Of a stretch of DNA of 64,000 nt, positions 16,508 through 25,389 are shown in pieces. This stretch comes from JAFDVL01 sp964631865. GTDB lineage: Bacteria > Acidobacteriota > Blastocatellia > RBC074. The notes under the pieces were generated by a model that was given only the letters and a program-made list of their open reading frames with translations, searched no databases and was not told the origin of the DNA. Positions within the stretch are counted from its first letter, which is position 1, and each line of letters opens with the position of its first letter. The position numbers were made by a program, and so were the translations under genes. The stretch covers positions 7,662 through 71,661 of the forward strand of contig CAZWAK010000020.1 of assembly GCA_964631865.1 (NCBI GenBank), written 5' to 3'.

Positions 16508-17536
16508 TTAGAGTTCAGGCAAATTGACGTTGCGCACGCCCAACACGCCTTCGGTCAGACATGCCGTGAAACAATCCACGACACAGGGATCGAACTGCGT
16601 GCCTGCCGCGTCTTGCAGGCGTTGGACGGCTGTGTCCTGCCCCATACCAAGCCGGTACGGACGATCTGACGTCATGGCATCGTAGGCATCCACGACGGCG
16701 ATAATCCGCGATTCCAGTGGGATTTCTTCGCCCGCCAGTTTGCCCGGATACCCACGTCCATCCCACCATTCATGATGGCGCAGCACCAATTCGCTGATGC
16801 GTTTGAGACGCGGGATTTTGACCAACGCTTCATAGCCCCGAATCACGTGCTGATCCATGATTTTTTTCTCCCGCTCATCCAGCCGTCCCGGTTTCTGCAA
16901 GATGGCTTCCGGCACGCCAATCTTGCCAATGTCGTGCAACAAGGCGGCCAGCTTTAACTCATAAATCGAGTCTTCTGTCAGCCCCAGACGCCGTCCGACT
17001 TTGGCAACAAAATTCAAGACCGCGCCGGAATGTTCGCCCGTATAGTTATCTTTCGCGGAAAGCAACGACGCCAGCGCCAACAACACGGAAGAATTGGTTT
17101 CTTCCAGTTCCTGATGCAACAGGCGATTGGTTTCCCGAATTTCGAAGGTCAGCAACACGTTCTCAATGACGTTGAGGAGTTCGTGTTCACTGAAGGGTTT
17201 GAGTAAATACGCCGCCAAGCCACGCGTGAACAACGAGCGTTGTTCCGCTAAGCTGGCCTGACGCCCGGTCAGCATGACGACCGGAATGCGCTTGGCACGG
17301 GCGGCGTCTTGTTGGAGGACAAGCAAATCAAAAACTTCTTTGCCTGTCATATCCCGAAGGGAATAATCCAGTAAAATTAAATCTACCTGGTGTTCTGCAA
17401 CGATTCTCAAGGCTTCCTGTCCGTCCTGCGCGGTGAGGAAACGATAGCCGGCTTTCACTAAAATGATCTGCCCGACTTCGAGTTGCGACGGATCATCGTC
17501 CACCCAGAGAACCTGCTTGTTTGCGTGAGGGTGCAT
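16508..17536 (-). CDS. Response regulator with HD-GYP cyclic-di-GMP phosphodiesterase domain
   Basis: This 342-residue two-component output protein has an N-terminal receiver domain (VLWVDDDPSQ, phospho-acceptor aspartate in LILLDYSLRDMTG, conserved lysine in LLKPFSEHEL). A linker helix follows, then an HD-GYP domain with HDIGKIGVPE, HVIRGYEAL and HHEWWDGRGYPGKLAGEEIPL, the signature of c-di-GMP hydrolases. The start at 17536 (MHPHANKQ) has an AGGAA site upstream. An in-frame extension to 17743 is not conserved in character. No cognate kinase is adjacent. It would lower cellular c-di-GMP when phosphorylated, probably affecting motility or biofilm. Confidence 0.9.
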   Translation of the reverse strand: MHPHANKQVLWVDDDPSQLEVGQIILVKAGYRFLTAQDGQEALRIVAEHQVDLILLDYSLRDMTGKEVFDLLVLQQDAARAKRIPVVMLTGRQASLAEQRSLFTRGLAAYLLKPFSEHELLNVIENVLLTFEIRETNRLLHQELEETNSSVLLALASLLSAKDNYTGEHSGAVLNFVAKVGRRLGLTEDSIYELKLAALLHDIGKIGVPEAILQKPGRLDEREKKIMDQHVIRGYEALVKIPRLKRISELVLRHHEWWDGRGYPGKLAGEEIPLESRIIAVVDAYDAMTSDRPYRLGMGQDTAVQRLQDAAGTQFDPCVVDCFTACLTEGVLGVRNVNLPEL

Positions 17537-18187
17537 ACAATGGTTCCTGGTTGAGGCAGAGCTCAGCGGGATACAACTGGAGCCGCCGTGATTGATGGAG
17601 GACTTCACTCTTTGTCTTGGACAAAACCGGCTTTTTATCCCACGACCAGTTTTTTCCTGGGAGCGTTTGGAAGCAAATGTGTGTAGGAGAGGAATGAACG
17701 ATATGCAGCCAGACGAAACGTAGTTCGTTGATGTCAAGATCAAGTGTTACGTTAGGACTTCGGCAACCCCAGTGAATGCAAGGGCACGACCGTTGATTCG
17801 TAAACTATCCAAACCATCTCCGCAGACCGCTGTGAAGCCAGACTTACAGGAAGGGCAAAGCACACTCGTGAATCCTGTAAGGCGTAGGTGTCTATCGTTG
17901 GTAGAAAGGCAAGAAGGCGGGCGATTCTACTGTTTCGGAAATAGCAGAACCAATGAACTCCTTCTCGAGTTAGTAGGGCACAATGAATTTATAACTAATA
18001 GGGGTACTGGATATTTAAATCAGCTACCAACGCGGGGGAGTATAACCAGCGCCTTTTCACCTGGCAAGACAATCTTCAGGCGCTGTGTTAAAACTCCCTG
18101 CCGAAGCGGATTTTAACTGAGTCAGTGGAAGAATTACTCGAAGACAAAAGCCGCGCCTCTTTTTCCGCCCGGAGTTTTTTTGCTTGC
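17537..18187. other. Long intergenic region without convincing gene
   Basis: About 650 bp between the HD-GYP gene and the ferredoxin promoter is AT-richer than its neighbours. A 114-residue open frame (17772-18116) has low-complexity, arginine-rich content, no ribosome site and no domain, so I do not call it. The 5' end must hold the HD-GYP promoter. No tRNA or other structured RNA was recognised. Confidence 0.5.
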
Positions 18188-18215
18188 TTGCAATCGGCAG
18201 GTGATTCGGTACAAT
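18188..18215 (+). promoter_or_regulatory. Sigma-70-type promoter of the ferredoxin gene
   Basis: A -35-like TTGCAA (18188-18193), a 16-bp spacer and a -10-like TACAAT (18210-18215) lie 53 bp before the ferredoxin ATG. The gene has a very strong ribosome site (AAAGGAGA), suggesting high expression. Confidence 0.6.
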
Positions 18216-18268
18216 GGCGCACGCTATTAGCGCGCAGATTATCTACTTAATCAAAGGAGATTATACGA

Positions 18269-18529
18269 ATGGCCACCTATGTTATTTGCGATCCGTGTAT
18301 CGGCACGAAAGACACGGCTTGCGTAGACGTTTGTCCCGTGGATTGTATTCACCCGCGCCGCGACGAACCCGAATTTGAATCGTCCAACATGCTCTTCATC
18401 AACCCGGACGAATGTATTGATTGTGGCGCGTGCCAACCGGCCTGTCCCGTCGAAGCCATTTATCGCGACGAAGATGTCCCGGCGGACTGGCAACAGTATA
18501 TTGAAATCAACGCGAATCATTATCGCTGA
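18269..18529 (+). CDS. Ferredoxin with two Fe-S cluster motifs (7Fe type)
   Basis: This 86-residue electron carrier has a first cluster motif CIGTKDTACVDVCPVDC (cysteines at about 10, 18, 22 and 26) resembling 7Fe ferredoxins with a [3Fe-4S] or [4Fe-4S] cluster. The second motif CIDCGACQPACP is a classical [4Fe-4S] site. An additional Cys7 (ICDPC) precedes the first motif. The C-terminus (DWQQYIEINANHYR) matches the family. It is preceded by a promoter and a strong ribosome site and is apparently monocistronic. It may serve low-potential enzymes. Its redox partner is not evident from context. Confidence 0.93.
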   Translation: MATYVICDPCIGTKDTACVDVCPVDCIHPRRDEPEFESSNMLFINPDECIDCGACQPACPVEAIYRDEDVPADWQQYIEINANHYR

Positions 18530-18579
18530 GAACTTTTGGTGGCGCGCGACTCGGAGCGGACGCCATCAGGCTTTGGCCT

Positions 18580-18756
18580 ATGTTTGAGCAGTTCTTTTTA
18601 GGCTTGGCATTGATCGGTTGTCTGGTCTTGGTTTATCGTCGGCTGCGTCTGCCGCGTGCGGCGCAGTCGGCGGACAGTTGCCCTCGTGCGTCCTGTCACT
18701 GCGAAGCAACGGACGAATTCACTGCCAGCGCCGGAGGCGAGAACAAGAGCCTCTGA
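18580..18756 (+). CDS. Short Cys-rich single-membrane-helix protein (candidate)
   Basis: A 58-residue frame starting MFEQFFLGLALIGCLVLVYR has one membrane helix, a basic stop-transfer segment (RRLRLPR) and a small cysteine cluster (SCPRASCHCEA). This layout resembles FeoB-associated Cys-rich membrane proteins, but no feo gene is nearby. It lies 50 bp behind the ferredoxin gene on the same strand. No strong ribosome site is visible. Its coding status is uncertain. The next 160 bp, up to the ABC gene, show nothing recognisable. Confidence 0.4.
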   Translation: MFEQFFLGLALIGCLVLVYRRLRLPRAAQSADSCPRASCHCEATDEFTASAGGENKSL

Positions 18757-18919
18757 ATTCTCCCCGATTTTGCAGGGACTGAAACCATTCTTCAGCTCTT
18801 CGCTTCGACTGTGGTTCGCTCGCCGCCACCGCTGCCCCGCTTGCTTCTTTCACTTTTATTCGCGCTTGCCCCGAGGCTAACAATCGCTCCCCCAATCCGT
18901 ACGATGACAGCACACATTC

Positions 18920-19735
18920 ATGGTTAACCCGTCGGAAGTCATCCCATTCAGCCCTGCGGCTCCCGTCCCTGCGCCGGAACCCATCGCTTTACAAACCCGC
19001 AATCTGACGCGCTGGTTCGGAGATTTCGTCGCGGTCAATCATTTGCATCTGACGGTTCGACGCGGGTCGTTTTTTGGCTTTCTGGGGCCGAACGGCGCGG
19101 GCAAATCCACCACGATCAAAATGCTGACCGGCTTGTTAGCTCCGACCGAAGGCCAGATCGAATTGCTGGGACACGATCTGATCGCCGACCCCATCGCCGT
19201 CAAACGCTTGATCGGCGTCGTGCCCGAAGACCTGAATTTATTTGATCGTCTGACGGGCGCAGAGTATTTGACCTTCGTCGGGCGTATGCACGAACTGGAG
19301 CGCCACGTCATTGCCGAGCGCACCGCGGAACTGCTGCACGTGATGGAATTGGAGGACAAACCGAAGTCGTTGCTCATCGAATATTCACACGGCATGCGGA
19401 AAAAGATTTCGCTCGCCGCCGCGCTGCTGCATAACCCGCAGATGTTGTTTTTGGACGAGCCGTTTGAAGGCGTAGATGCGGTCGCCGCGCGCACGATCAA
19501 AAATCTGCTCGAACGCATGCGCGAACGCGGCGTAACGATTTTTTTGACCTCGCATATTCTGGAAATCGTCGAACGGCTTTGCACCGACATCGCGATCATC
19601 AATCACGGACGCATCGTCACGGCAGGACGTCTGGACGAATTGCGCGTGCAGGCTGGCACGACCCTCGAAGATTATTTCGTCAATCTCGTCGGCGGTGAAC
19701 GACGCCGGACAGATACGTTGTCCTGGATTGGCTGA
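18920..19735 (+). CDS. ABC transporter ATP-binding protein
   Basis: This 271-residue ATPase of a type-2 (CcmA/NatA-like) ABC exporter has Walker A GPNGAGKST, Q-loop region VVPEDLNLFDRL, a signature-like YSHGMRKKISLA (a variant of LSGGQ), Walker B MLFLDEPFEG and H-loop LTSH. The non-canonical signature (SHGMRKK) is usual in this sub-branch. The gene overlaps the spacer before the permease, with the stop at 19735 and the permease ATG at 19782. A repeat-like AAATCTC sequence lies between them. The substrate is unknown. Confidence 0.9.
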   Translation: MVNPSEVIPFSPAAPVPAPEPIALQTRNLTRWFGDFVAVNHLHLTVRRGSFFGFLGPNGAGKSTTIKMLTGLLAPTEGQIELLGHDLIADPIAVKRLIGVVPEDLNLFDRLTGAEYLTFVGRMHELERHVIAERTAELLHVMELEDKPKSLLIEYSHGMRKKISLAAALLHNPQMLFLDEPFEGVDAVAARTIKNLLERMRERGVTIFLTSHILEIVERLCTDIAIINHGRIVTAGRLDELRVQAGTTLEDYFVNLVGGERRRTDTLSWIG

Positions 19736-19743
19736 GATCAACG

Positions 19744-19780
19744 CAATCTCAAATCTCAAATCTCAAATTTCAAATCCTTA
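19744..19780. repeat. AAATCTC/AAATTTC tandem repeat before a start codon
   Basis: ATCTCAAATCTCAAATCTCAAATTTCAAATCC-type short tandem units fill the gap between ATPase and permease genes. The same motif recurs at 31343-31377 before the histidine kinase start. Confidence 0.65.
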
Positions 19781-19781
19781 C

Positions 19782-21434
19782 ATGTCCCAACTCGCCACCC
19801 TCTTCTGGCTTCGCTACACGGTCTTCAAAAACTCGCTCACCACGCGGGGCGAAGTGGCGCGGCAGGTGTTGAATGCGGTGCTCTTGCTCGTGCCGCTGTT
19901 GATGAGTCTTGGCATCGGCGTGGCGCTGTTTGTGGCGCTGTTGCTGGTTGAGCATTTTCGTGAGCCAGTGGTGTCGGGCGGGATGACAACCGTGCTGGCG
20001 ACGCTGTTGTTTTTGATGCTGATCTCGCAATCTACCGGCGCGTCTTCGCACTTCGACCCGCGCCGGTTCCTGCTCTTCCCCGTCCGACTGAGCAAGTTAT
20101 ATGTGCTGAATCTGCTCTCGGCGTTGGGCGAGTTTTCCATGCTCATGATTTTGCCTTCGATGGCGGGCATGCTGTTGGGCTTGGGGTTTGCGTACGGACA
20201 ACCGCTTGGAGGCTTACTCGCCTTCATCCTCGCGCTGTTGTGGGTAGATTCGTTGTTCATTTGCACGGGGATGTTGTTCGCGTGGTTGCTGTCGGGGCGC
20301 AAACGCAGCCGCGAGATTTTGTTTGCCCTGCTCATCGGCGCAATGACGATTGGCGGACAGTTGTTGCCGCGCTTTTTTATGACGACCTACGGGCGCGGGC
20401 TGGTGCAATGGCTGCTGCCGTATCGGCAAATCATCGCGACCGTGTTTGATTGGACACCGATTGGCGTGTGGTCGTTTTTTTTCCGGCATCTGGCGGCGGG
20501 AGAAATCGCCACCGCGTACGTGCAGTTGCTGCTCGTTTGTGGGCTGTGGATCGGTTTGGCGTGGGGCGTGGGCTATGCGCTCTTTCGCCGTCTGGCCACG
20601 AGTGCCAGCGCCAGCAGCAGCGTGAATCGTAAGTCTACAGACGGCACGCAAATCAATTTGCACAACTTCCTCGCTTTGCGTTTGCCCTTTGTGTCCGGGC
20701 AAGTCTCCGCCATCATCGCCAAAGAACTGCGCTACTTCGGGCGTAATCCCGCGACCTATCTCACGATTCTCTCGTCGTTGATTTTTCCGCTGCTCTTCTT
20801 CCGTTCGGGCCGCAAAGGCACGGGGCTGGGCGAAGGGTTGGGGTGGATCAGCGGCTGGGTCGGCTATGTGTTTCTGATGAACCTGCAATATTTCGTCGGG
20901 CTGTTTGCCTACGACGCCGCTGGGTTTCGGCAATATCTGCTCGCGCCGATCCAGTGGAAACGGTTGCTGTTAGGAAAAAACATCGCCATTTGGCTGATCG
21001 TGACGATGCAAATCAGCCTGGTTTTATTGGGCGCGGAACTGCTGGATCACAATTTGACCGCTGAAAAAGTGTATGTCGCGGGATGCTCGTCGCTGCTGGC
21101 AGCAGCGATTTACAGCACAGTGGGCAATTACGTTTCGATTTACTTTCCGTACCGCGTGCAGTTCGGCGTGCCCGCGCGGCGGCGGGAAAACTGGTCGGGC
21201 ATCAATTTGCTCGTGCAATTTGCGTTGTTGTTCGGCGTGATTGGGTTGCTGTTATTGCCCATCGGCGCGGGCTATTGGTTCAAAAGCAAAGGGCTGCTGT
21301 ATGTCTTATTCGCGTTGCTGGCGCTGGCGAGTTGGGGGATTTATGTCTGGCTGCTGGAACGGCAAGGCAAGCTGTTGGAAGCGCGCCGCTTTGAGATCGC
21401 TGAAACATTGACACGCAAAACGGAGAAGGTTTGA
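19782..21434 (+). CDS. ABC transporter permease, multi-pass
   Basis: This 550-residue membrane partner of the preceding ATPase has about 12 predicted helices in two halves (for example VLNAVLLLVPLLMSLGIGVA, FSMLMILPSMAGMLLGLGFA, FVLFALLALASWGIYVWLLE). A cytoplasmic loop near residue 290 (ASASASSSVNRKSTDG) links the halves. The start MSQLATLF at 19782 is preferred because the upstream in-frame residues come from the AAATCTC repeat. Proteins of this plan are found in putative ABC-2-type exporters. The substrate is not identifiable. Confidence 0.8.
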   Translation: MSQLATLFWLRYTVFKNSLTTRGEVARQVLNAVLLLVPLLMSLGIGVALFVALLLVEHFREPVVSGGMTTVLATLLFLMLISQSTGASSHFDPRRFLLFPVRLSKLYVLNLLSALGEFSMLMILPSMAGMLLGLGFAYGQPLGGLLAFILALLWVDSLFICTGMLFAWLLSGRKRSREILFALLIGAMTIGGQLLPRFFMTTYGRGLVQWLLPYRQIIATVFDWTPIGVWSFFFRHLAAGEIATAYVQLLLVCGLWIGLAWGVGYALFRRLATSASASSSVNRKSTDGTQINLHNFLALRLPFVSGQVSAIIAKELRYFGRNPATYLTILSSLIFPLLFFRSGRKGTGLGEGLGWISGWVGYVFLMNLQYFVGLFAYDAAGFRQYLLAPIQWKRLLLGKNIAIWLIVTMQISLVLLGAELLDHNLTAEKVYVAGCSSLLAAAIYSTVGNYVSIYFPYRVQFGVPARRRENWSGINLLVQFALLFGVIGLLLLPIGAGYWFKSKGLLYVLFALLALASWGIYVWLLERQGKLLEARRFEIAETLTRKTEKV

Positions 21435-21475
21435 CTTTCTCTCAATCGAAGCCTGCAACCTGGAGACAATGGCTT

Positions 21476-21563
21476 TCACCACGAAGATCACAAAGAACAC
21501 AAAGAACCTTTGTCCTGATTCGTTTCTCTTCTTTCTTCGTGCTCTTTATGCCCTTTGTGGTTT
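21476..21563. repeat. ACCACGAAG/CTTCGTGG imperfect inverted repeat
   Basis: TTCACCACGAAGATCACAAAG ahead of a pyrimidine-rich CTTTCTTCGTGCTCTTTATG and TTTGTGG forms a dispersed inverted repeat between convergent genes. A relative is at 38705-38800. Confidence 0.65.
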
Positions 21564-21577
21564 GTCGTCGTTCTGAT

Positions 21578-22486
21578 TTAGTTTTTCGCCGTGATCGTCA
21601 ACACTGAAATTTCCGGCGGCACGCGAAAGCGCACCGGCAAGATGCTCGTGCCAATGCCGGGCGTCACAAACAACCGCCGCTCGCCTTCTTCGACAGAGCC
21701 AATCGCATATTTCTCGCCATGATTTGAAGGCACAACGCGCCGTCCGAGCAGCGGCAAATTCACTTGCCCGCCGTGCGTGTGCCCGGCCAACGTCAAAATG
21801 AATTGCGGCGGCAGCTTGAGAAAAAGATCCGGCGTGTGCGTGAGCGCCACAATCGGGTCGGCAGAGGTAACAGCGCGCAAGGTTTTTTCAAGATCATCTT
21901 TGTGTGTGAAGTAATCGCCCAGCCCCCCCAGCCACAACGTACTGCCCCGGCGCTCGATCCGCACTGCATCGTTCGTCAACACGCGAATCCCAACTCCTTC
22001 AAAAGCGCGCGTGACGCGCTCGCGCCCCAACCACCAATCGTGATTGCCAAGCACCGCATACACGCCAAGCGGCGCGCGCAAGTCCTTGAGGATTTCGACA
22101 AAGGCTTCTGGCTCGGTGAAGCTCCCGCCGATGACGTCTTGAATCACGTAGTCGCCGAGCAGCACGATTAAATCGGGCTGCTGTTCATTGCTGCGGCGCA
22201 CGACTTCACGCACTTTGTCGAGCGTGATGTGCGGCGCACCGACGTGCAAATCCGACAACGCGACGACTTTGAGACCGGCAAAGCCTGCGGGCCAGTTCGG
22301 AATCGCAATCGCAGTGGCTTTGACCGTGAGTTGATTCGGCTCCCACCAGAGCGTCCACCACGCCAATGCCAGCCCAAGCAGCAGAAGCACCGGGACGACG
22401 CGCACGTACATCCACCGCGCCCGTTTCCACGCTCGCGCATCCAGCCAGCGCCACCACGCCCGCGCGCGTCTCAAGCGAGTGCTCAT
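21578..22486 (-). CDS. Membrane-anchored metallophosphoesterase (YaeI-like)
   Basis: This 302-residue phosphoesterase has an N-terminal membrane helix (VRVVPVLLLLGLALAWWTLW) that would place the catalytic domain outside the cytoplasm. Dimetal motifs are LSDLHVGAPH, LLGDYV, LGNHDWWLGR, ALTHTPD and LAGHTHGGQV, the signature of the YaeI/YkuE-like branch. The start MSTRLRRARA at 22486 overlaps the secernin-like stop as ATGA, a classic coupling. A longer frame to 22546 overlaps that gene and is rejected. The substrate may be a phospholipid headgroup or similar, which is not proven. Confidence 0.85.
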   Translation of the reverse strand: MSTRLRRARAWWRWLDARAWKRARWMYVRVVPVLLLLGLALAWWTLWWEPNQLTVKATAIAIPNWPAGFAGLKVVALSDLHVGAPHITLDKVREVVRRSNEQQPDLIVLLGDYVIQDVIGGSFTEPEAFVEILKDLRAPLGVYAVLGNHDWWLGRERVTRAFEGVGIRVLTNDAVRIERRGSTLWLGGLGDYFTHKDDLEKTLRAVTSADPIVALTHTPDLFLKLPPQFILTLAGHTHGGQVNLPLLGRRVVPSNHGEKYAIGSVEEGERRLFVTPGIGTSILPVRFRVPPEISVLTITAKN

Positions 22487-23751
22487 CGCGCCTCCTCCGC
22501 CAACTTCGCCAGAAACATTTGATCCAGATGATTCTGCTCCGCCCAATACCGATCAAAGAACGAATAGCTTTTGCGCCCACGCGCGACCTGCTCGACGCGG
22601 CTTGTCCAGTCCCGCAATTTCTGCCGATGTGCTTCCCAGGCATCCGCGCGCGACAAGGCTTCGACTTGAAACGTCACGCGCGCTTCTTCGACCATTGCGC
22701 GCCGTCGCGCGTAATCGCCGATGACCATTCGGTGCAATCGTTCGTGCTGCCAGAACAACGCTTCCGTGTCGCCGAGATGGTTGTCGCGCCCAATAATGAC
22801 GGGCTTATAAACGCTCAGGCACGGCGACGAAGTGCCCGTCAAATAATGCTGCGCGCCGCTTGTCGTCACGCGACTGACCATCGAACCCGTCGTTTGTCCT
22901 GACCGTCGCGTTGGCCACCACGAAGCGTGGGTGCAAGGCATTTGCAACCGCCAACCTTGTCGCGGCGTAAAACCGTTGTGATCGCGCAGTGCGGCAAACA
23001 TATCTTCGCGCCCGATGCCTTTCGCATTGCTCGAAAGTCGTTGCATCGTGCAAGCGCGACGCACCGCGCCGCCGCTCAAATCCGCACGTTTCGCATCGCC
23101 GAAGCAGCGCGCGAAATCAAAGTCATCCGCCGCTTTGCACCAGCCCTGACGGCGCGCAAATTCGTACGTCCCCGGCGCGATCAAATCGAATTCCTTGCCA
23201 ATCGTCAACAAATTGGAGATCGTGCGAATGCCTTTCACTTTCTCTGCGACCCAATATTGATCGGCAGTTTCGAGCACCCAGGCTTCGTTCGCATCCGCAA
23301 TCAAAAACGAATTGTGGTAGCGAAATTTTTTGTTGCGATAACCACACGCGCCGCCTTGTCCGTGCTGAGCGATGAGGTCAGTTATGATCTGCAAAGCTTC
23401 GCGCGCACAACTGCCGCGTTCCAGCGCGAGCCGCAACAGATCCATGCCGAGCAAGCCATTTTGCGCGTACGGCAACTTCGTGAACACGGCTTCGTTGCCA
23501 ATCACCACGCCGCGTTCATTCGCGCCCATTTCCGCGCCCCACATCCAAAACGGACGACTCAACACGACTTCAAACGTGTGCCTGGCCTGCGGGATTTCGA
23601 GGTACGTGCAACGCAGTTTCGCGGCATCGTGCGTACGCGCAGGCAAATGTTCGACGAGTTGCATTTCGCCCGGTTCGCGGTCGCTGTTTTTGCCAAACCA
23701 GACGGCTCCATCCGCTGTCGCGGGAGGCACGGCTACCATTGTGTCGCACAT
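22483..23751 (-). CDS. Secernin/peptidase C69-like N-terminal nucleophile hydrolase
   Basis: This 422-residue protein starts MCDTMVAVPPATADGAVWFGKNSDREPGE, a hallmark of the C69/secernin Ntn-hydrolase family, where Cys2 becomes the nucleophile after removal of Met1. NSDR and the GANERGVVIGNEAVFTK segment are also typical. It could be a dipeptidase or amidase. No signal peptide is present, consistent with a cytoplasmic enzyme whose N-terminus must be free. It is the first gene of a pair with the phosphoesterase (4-bp overlap) and is divergent from the RNB gene (135-bp gap). Confidence 0.88.
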   Translation of the reverse strand: MCDTMVAVPPATADGAVWFGKNSDREPGEMQLVEHLPARTHDAAKLRCTYLEIPQARHTFEVVLSRPFWMWGAEMGANERGVVIGNEAVFTKLPYAQNGLLGMDLLRLALERGSCAREALQIITDLIAQHGQGGACGYRNKKFRYHNSFLIADANEAWVLETADQYWVAEKVKGIRTISNLLTIGKEFDLIAPGTYEFARRQGWCKAADDFDFARCFGDAKRADLSGGAVRRACTMQRLSSNAKGIGREDMFAALRDHNGFTPRQGWRLQMPCTHASWWPTRRSGQTTGSMVSRVTTSGAQHYLTGTSSPCLSVYKPVIIGRDNHLGDTEALFWQHERLHRMVIGDYARRRAMVEEARVTFQVEALSRADAWEAHRQKLRDWTSRVEQVARGRKSYSFFDRYWAEQNHLDQMFLAKLAEEAR

Positions 23752-23886
23752 AAAAAACTATTGGTTCTTTCAGCGTTCTGAAAACGTGGGGAAAGTAGCA
23801 GGGAAATTGGATGCAGGCAAATGCGCGACGATTGAGCGGCAGATGACGTTCGATTCCAGCGCCGAGTCGAGTACAATCCAACGACT

Positions 23887-25386
23887 ATGAGCGATTCCCT
23901 GGCGATCCCTGAGTTTCAACAGATTCGTGACGCGCTGGACATCCCGCGTGCGTTTGACGCGGCGGTTTTGCGAGAAGCGGAAGCGGCGGTGCAACACGAT
24001 CTTTCCGCGCTTCCGAATCGGCAAGAGATTCCGTTCGTCACGATTGATCCCCCGACGAGCCGCGATTTGGATCAGGCGTTTTTTGCCGCGCGGCAAGGCG
24101 TTGGATACGAGGTCAAATACGCGATTGCGGACGTCGGTTTCTTCGTCGCACGCGGCAGCGCGTTGGAGCAGGAGGCGTGGCGACGCGGCTTGACGATGTA
24201 CAGTCCCGATTTGAAAACGCCGTTGTATCCGCCGCAGTTGAGCGAAGGAGCCGCGAGTTTATTGCCCGATGTCGCACGTCCCGCTATCGTGTTTTCGTTT
24301 GCACTCGACGCGCGCGCCGAAGTGGAATCTTGCACGCTCGAACGCGCGGTGATTCGCAGCCGCGCGAAACTGGCGTACCCGGAAGTCAGTTCGCATCTGG
24401 ATTGCGAACGCCACACGCTCAACAGCGGCGCGCTCGCGGGTCACGAATGGTCAGGCGCATTAACCTTGCTCGAAGAAATTGGACGCCGCCGCGAAGAGCT
24501 TGAAGCCGAACGCGGCGGCGTTAGTTTGCGCATCCCCGCGCAACAGGTCGAGCGCTGGTCAACTGCACTGCACGGCTATCGCCTGGCGTTTGAAGAAGCC
24601 AGCACGGTTGAAGGATGGAATGCACAAATCTCGTTGATGACCGGCATGGCGGCGGCGCAGTTGATGCTCGAACACGGCGTGGGATTGTTGCGGGCACTTG
24701 ATCCGCCGCGCCCCGAACGGGTGCAGATGCTGCGGCTGACGGCGCGCGCGCTGCAAATCCCCTGGCCAACAGAAATCCGCTACGACGAATTTGTGCGCCG
24801 TCTTGATCCCAAACAGCCGCTGCACGCCGTGCTGTTGCATCAAGCCGCGCGCGTCACGGGCGGCGCACGCTATGTTGCATTTGCAGGCGAAGCCACCGCG
24901 AGACATTCTGCGATTGCCTCTCCGTACGCGCACACGACCGCGCCGCTGCGCCGCTTGGCGGATCGCTATGTGCTGGATTTGTTACTGGAATTGGCGAGCG
25001 GTCGTCACCCCGATCAAGCGATGACCGAAACGTTGCAGCAGCTTCCGCCCGTGATGAGCGAAGCGGATCGTGTGTCGCGCCAACTGGAAAGTGCCATTGT
25101 AAATTTTGCCGAAGCGCGGTTGTTGCAGGATCGTGTGGGCGAAGTGTTCGCGGCGATGGTGATTGGCTTGCGGCAGGAAGGCGCGATTGTGCAAATCACG
25201 GAGCCGCCGATTCGGACGTTGATTCCGGCGGCAGTTTGGAGCGCGCCAGCAGAAGCAGCAAAACTGGCTGACGATGGCGCAACGCTTGTCCTCGCGGACA
25301 CGCAAATTACTTTGGGGCAAACGTTGTCGCTCAGGCTTGAGGCCGCGAACACGAAGGCCAGAAGCCTGAGCTTTTCGCTCGCCTGA
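23887..25386 (+). CDS. RNB-domain ribonuclease (RNase II/R-like)
   Basis: This 499-residue 3'-5' exoribonuclease candidate contains the RNB catalytic region (VTIDPPTSRDLDQAF, IADVGFFVARGSALEQEA, SPYAHTTAPLRRLADRYVLDLL). The aspartates in DPPTSRDLDQ match the metal-binding cluster. It is shorter than RNase R (about 750) and lacks obvious N-terminal cold-shock domains. A C-terminal beta-rich part (about residues 415-499) may be a degenerate S1 domain. The gene is convergent with glycogen phosphorylase, the stops being 3 bp apart. Confidence 0.88.
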   Translation: MSDSLAIPEFQQIRDALDIPRAFDAAVLREAEAAVQHDLSALPNRQEIPFVTIDPPTSRDLDQAFFAARQGVGYEVKYAIADVGFFVARGSALEQEAWRRGLTMYSPDLKTPLYPPQLSEGAASLLPDVARPAIVFSFALDARAEVESCTLERAVIRSRAKLAYPEVSSHLDCERHTLNSGALAGHEWSGALTLLEEIGRRREELEAERGGVSLRIPAQQVERWSTALHGYRLAFEEASTVEGWNAQISLMTGMAAAQLMLEHGVGLLRALDPPRPERVQMLRLTARALQIPWPTEIRYDEFVRRLDPKQPLHAVLLHQAARVTGGARYVAFAGEATARHSAIASPYAHTTAPLRRLADRYVLDLLLELASGRHPDQAMTETLQQLPPVMSEADRVSRQLESAIVNFAEARLLQDRVGEVFAAMVIGLRQEGAIVQITEPPIRTLIPAAVWSAPAEAAKLADDGATLVLADTQITLGQTLSLRLEAANTKARSLSFSLA

Positions 25387-25389
25387 TGA

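Noticed and set aside
17772..18116. 114-residue frame in the gap before the ferredoxin
   Set aside because: Low-complexity, basic, no ribosome site and no domain. It is described as intergenic instead.
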